Part shown: piece after piece, positions 61,586 to 64,000 of the stretch
Layout of the letters: the number at the start of each line of letters is the position of its first letter
Position numbering within the stretch: the stretch's first letter is position 1
Assembly: GCF_007828045.1 (NCBI RefSeq)
Contig: NZ_VITN01000001.1
Span: 248,001 to 312,000 of the forward strand
Length of the DNA stretch: 64,000 bases
Origin: Nitrospirillum amazonense
GTDB lineage: Bacteria > Pseudomonadota > Alphaproteobacteria > Azospirillales > Azospirillaceae
Direction of reading: 5' to 3'
Program-made: the position numbers and the translations under genes
The notes under the pieces: model-generated
Seen by the model: the letters and a program-made list of their open reading frames with translations, nothing else
What the model was told of the DNA's origin: nothing
Database searches by the model: none

Positions 61586-64000
61586 ATGGACCCGCGGATG
61601 ATCCGCTTCTCCCTCCCCATGCGGCTGCTGCTGGCGATCCTGCCGGCCGCCGGCATCATGCTGGGGGGGATGATCCTGGTCACCCTGCACCTGAGCCAAC
61701 GGGTGGTGGAGCGTTTCATCAATGATTACGGCCGCGACACAGCCCAGCGCGAGGCCCTGGCCATCAGCGCCGGCATCCAGGAAGAGATGACCCTGGCCGA
61801 GGGCGCCGCCCGCCTGGTCTCCGCCCTGGCCGCCACGCGGGAGCGGGAAGGGGTCGCCCCCACGCTGGCCGACCGACGGCAGATCACCGAATACCTGCGC
61901 CAGGCGGCGGCCTTGCATCCCGAAGCCGTGGGCATCTGGTTCTTTGCCGAGCCCGACGCCCTGGGGCCCGACGCCGCGGCGCTGGCCGCGCGGGATCCCC
62001 TGGTGGGAATGGCGGCCACCGGCCGCTACGCCCTGTACGCCACCAGCCAGGAAGGCGCCGTGCGCCTGCAGTCCCCGCCGGCGGACTTCGACACCCAGGA
62101 CTATTATGCCCGCGCCCAGCGCAGCCATCGCCTGGCCATCCTGCCGATCCATATCTTTCCCATACAGGGCGTGCCCACCGCCCTGGTTTCCCACGCCTTC
62201 CCGGCCATGGTGGGTGACCGCCTCATCGGCGTGGCCGGCGTGGACCTGGACCAGCGGCAGCGCGCCCACATTTATGAAGGGCACCATCCCTTCGGCGCAC
62301 CCATCGCCATCATCAACACCTCCGGTGTCTGGGGCTATCACCCGGACCCGGCCCGGCTGGGCAGCGCCGCCACCTTCGGCGACGGACCCGACTATCAGTT
62401 CACACCAGGGGAACGGGTGTTCGTCAACCAGGCCCAGCCCTACAGCCTGGAACGCCGCCTGCCCGATGGGTCCCGGCTGCGCCGCTTCACCTGGCCGGTG
62501 GACTTGTTCCCCGGCGAGGGCCGGCGCCTGCTGGTCATGGACGTGCCCCTGGACCGGCTGGCGCGGCCCTTCGCCGGTATCCGCACCGCCATCCTGATGG
62601 CCGGATTGCTCTGCGCCCTGTTGCTGAGCGGCCTGGTGGTCCTGGCCGTACGCCTGATCGTTGCCAGGCCGCTGCAGCGTCTGCAGGCGGGGGTGGATTG
62701 GCTGAAGCGGGGCGAATACGACCGCACCCTGCCCGACCAGAACTGTCCCGACGTCATCGGCGACCTGGCGCGCGGGTTGGAGGACTTCCGCCAGACCTTG
62801 GTGGAACGGGACCATCTGCGGCGCGACCTGCAGCGGGTGGCGGCCTGCATCGAGGCGGCGCATGACGCCATCTACATGATGAGCCGCGACTACAAGGTGC
62901 TTTACGCCAACGGCCAGGCGTTGACCCTGGTGGGCGTCACCAACGGCGAAACCCTGCTGGGCAAGCGCATTTCCCAATTCGTCATGCCCGAGACGGCCGC
63001 CTCACTGGCGGGGCTGCGCCAGCAGATCGCCGCGAGCCTGGCCCATACCGGGGTGTGGACAGGCCAGGTCGATAACTGGACCACCCTGACCGGCTATCGC
63101 ATCGAGGCGGTGGAGTTCACCGCCAGCAACGACCCCGGCGGTGACATCCTGGTCGTGGCCCGCGACGTGTCGGAACGTGACCGGGTGGAGCGGGAGCGTC
63201 AGATCCTGCAACGCCAGATCCTGCAGCAGGACAAGCTGGAAACGGTGGGCCGCTTGGCCGGCGGTGTCGCGCACGACTTCAACAATCTGCTGGGCGCCAT
63301 CCTGGGCTATGCCGGCTTTCTGGCGGCCGACCTGCCGGCGGACAGTCCCGCGCGCGGCTATGCCGACCGCATCCTGGCGGTGGGTGCCAGCGCCAAGGAA
63401 CTGGTCCGCCAGATCCTGGGCTTCGCCCGCACCGACGCCGGTGTGCAGGAGGTGGTGCCGGCCCGCGCCATCGTGGACGACGCGCAGGTGGTGCTGCGCT
63501 CCACCGTGCCGGCCACGACCCGCCTGACGTGCATGACCGAGGAAGGCCTGCCGCCCCTGCGCGCCAACCAGACGCAGATGATGCAGGTGTTGATGAACCT
63601 GGTCATCAACGCCCACGACGCCCGCCGGGGTGAGACGGGCGATATCACCATCCGCCTGAACCGGGGCCCCCAACCCTTCGCTTTCCCCGACGACTGGGCG
63701 GTGGCGGATATCCTGCCGGCACCGGTGGGCGCCCCGCATGTGGTGCTGGAGGTGACCGACCAGGGAACCGGCTTGGCGCCCGACCACCTGTCCCGCATGT
63801 TCGAACCCTTCTTCACCACCAAGGGCCAGGACAAAGGCACCGGCCTGGGCCTGGCCAATGTGCACAGCATCGTCAAGGCCCATGGCGGCGGCCTGGCGGT
63901 CGCGAGCAAGCCGGGGGCCGGCACCGTCATCCGCATCACCCTTCCCAGCCTGTCGGGTCCCAGCATAACCGCGGGCACGGCGCCCGCAGCCTCCTCTGGC
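61586..64000 (+). CDS. sensor histidine kinase (3' end cut by window)
   Basis: At least 805 residues, open at the right edge. Two membrane helices (about 12-35 and 335-358) flank a periplasmic sensor of about 300 residues (dCache-like, with FAEPDALG and GVAGVDLDQRQRAH blocks). Then come a HAMP-like linker, a PAS domain (about 425-530), the phospho-acceptor H563 in GGVAHDFNNLLGAILGYAG and an ATPase domain with NLVINAHDA, DQGTGLAPDHL, FEPFFTTK and GTGLGLANVHSIV. The HDFNNLL box places it in the hybrid-kinase-like class, so a receiver domain may follow past the edge. The ATG at 61586 is used; a second ATG four codons later is possible. Confidence 0.92.
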   Translation, partial: MDPRMIRFSLPMRLLLAILPAAGIMLGGMILVTLHLSQRVVERFINDYGRDTAQREALAISAGIQEEMTLAEGAARLVSALAATREREGVAPTLADRRQITEYLRQAAALHPEAVGIWFFAEPDALGPDAAALAARDPLVGMAATGRYALYATSQEGAVRLQSPPADFDTQDYYARAQRSHRLAILPIHIFPIQGVPTALVSHAFPAMVGDRLIGVAGVDLDQRQRAHIYEGHHPFGAPIAIINTSGVWGYHPDPARLGSAATFGDGPDYQFTPGERVFVNQAQPYSLERRLPDGSRLRRFTWPVDLFPGEGRRLLVMDVPLDRLARPFAGIRTAILMAGLLCALLLSGLVVLAVRLIVARPLQRLQAGVDWLKRGEYDRTLPDQNCPDVIGDLARGLEDFRQTLVERDHLRRDLQRVAACIEAAHDAIYMMSRDYKVLYANGQALTLVGVTNGETLLGKRISQFVMPETAASLAGLRQQIAASLAHTGVWTGQVDNWTTLTGYRIEAVEFTASNDPGGDILVVARDVSERDRVERERQILQRQILQQDKLETVGRLAGGVAHDFNNLLGAILGYAGFLAADLPADSPARGYADRILAVGASAKELVRQILGFARTDAGVQEVVPARAIVDDAQVVLRSTVPATTRLTCMTEEGLPPLRANQTQMMQVLMNLVINAHDARRGETGDITIRLNRGPQPFAFPDDWAVADILPAPVGAPHVVLEVTDQGTGLAPDHLSRMFEPFFTTKGQDKGTGLGLANVHSIVKAHGGGLAVASKPGAGTVIRITLPSLSGPSITAGTAPAASSG

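Noticed and set aside
60413-62977. 854-codon open frame on the minus strand
   Set aside because: Antisense to the membrane protein and histidine kinase, which have clear conserved motifs; low-complexity content.

Overview
The window looks like chromosomal DNA from a high-GC Gram-negative alphaproteobacterium, most likely in the Rhodospirillales/Azospirillum-Nitrospirillum range. This is an inference from very high GC at third codon positions, ADP-heptose (LPS core) genes, sugar-acid catabolism through an IlvD/Edd-type dehydratase, and a BdlA-like soluble chemoreceptor. I see no rRNA, tRNA, CRISPR array, phage gene or insertion sequence. Both ends cut through genes: a glycosyltransferase at the left edge and a sensor histidine kinase at the right edge.

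Positions 1-16,600 form a surface-glycan island. The plus-strand run has a DUF4214-glycosyltransferase, an acyltransferase, two more glycosyltransferases, a radical SAM/SPASM protein and an FkbM methyltransferase. The minus-strand run has a DUF4214 protein with an internal repeat, a 1194-residue multi-module glycosyltransferase, GDP-mannose 4,6-dehydratase and a shorter paralogue of it. The island supplies GDP-deoxy-sugar precursors and the enzymes to assemble, methylate and acylate a glycan. Its base composition is less GC-rich than the rest.

Positions 16,600-26,000 carry a valine/isobutyryl-CoA module (3-hydroxyisobutyrate dehydrogenase, acyl-CoA dehydrogenase, aldehyde dehydrogenase), a small membrane protein, a probable noncoding RNA locus with its own operator, promoter and terminator (21,097-21,437), a secreted alpha/beta hydrolase, HldD and HldE for ADP-heptose, and a DMT exporter. 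Positions 26,000-34,450 hold a homocysteine methyltransferase and a tight operon of XRE-cupin regulator, fused 5-oxoprolinase, DUF969, DUF979 and DUF2891, best read as a pyroglutamate uptake and use system. Next come an M61 peptidase and a three-part fusion protein (nucleotidyltransferase, GmhB-type HAD phosphatase, P-loop kinase) that belongs with heptose metabolism.

Positions 39,200-47,660 are a galactose/galactonate (De Ley-Doudoroff) catabolic region. One minus-strand operon has a sodium:sugar symporter, a lactonase, a FadR-type regulator and, unexpectedly, methylglyoxal synthase. A second has galactonate dehydratase, KDGal kinase and KDPGal aldolase. A divergent SDR is a candidate sugar 1-dehydrogenase. 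Together they would take galactose to pyruvate and glyceraldehyde 3-phosphate. The remainder (47,700-64,000) is a mixed chromosomal stretch: MocR and LysR regulators, an SDR, a twin-PAS chemoreceptor, an M1 peptidase, a multicopper oxidase, DUF1810, a divergent azoreductase/LysR pair with a clear LysR-type operator, a polytopic membrane protein and the truncated histidine kinase. Gene functions come from recognising families by eye; no database search was run.
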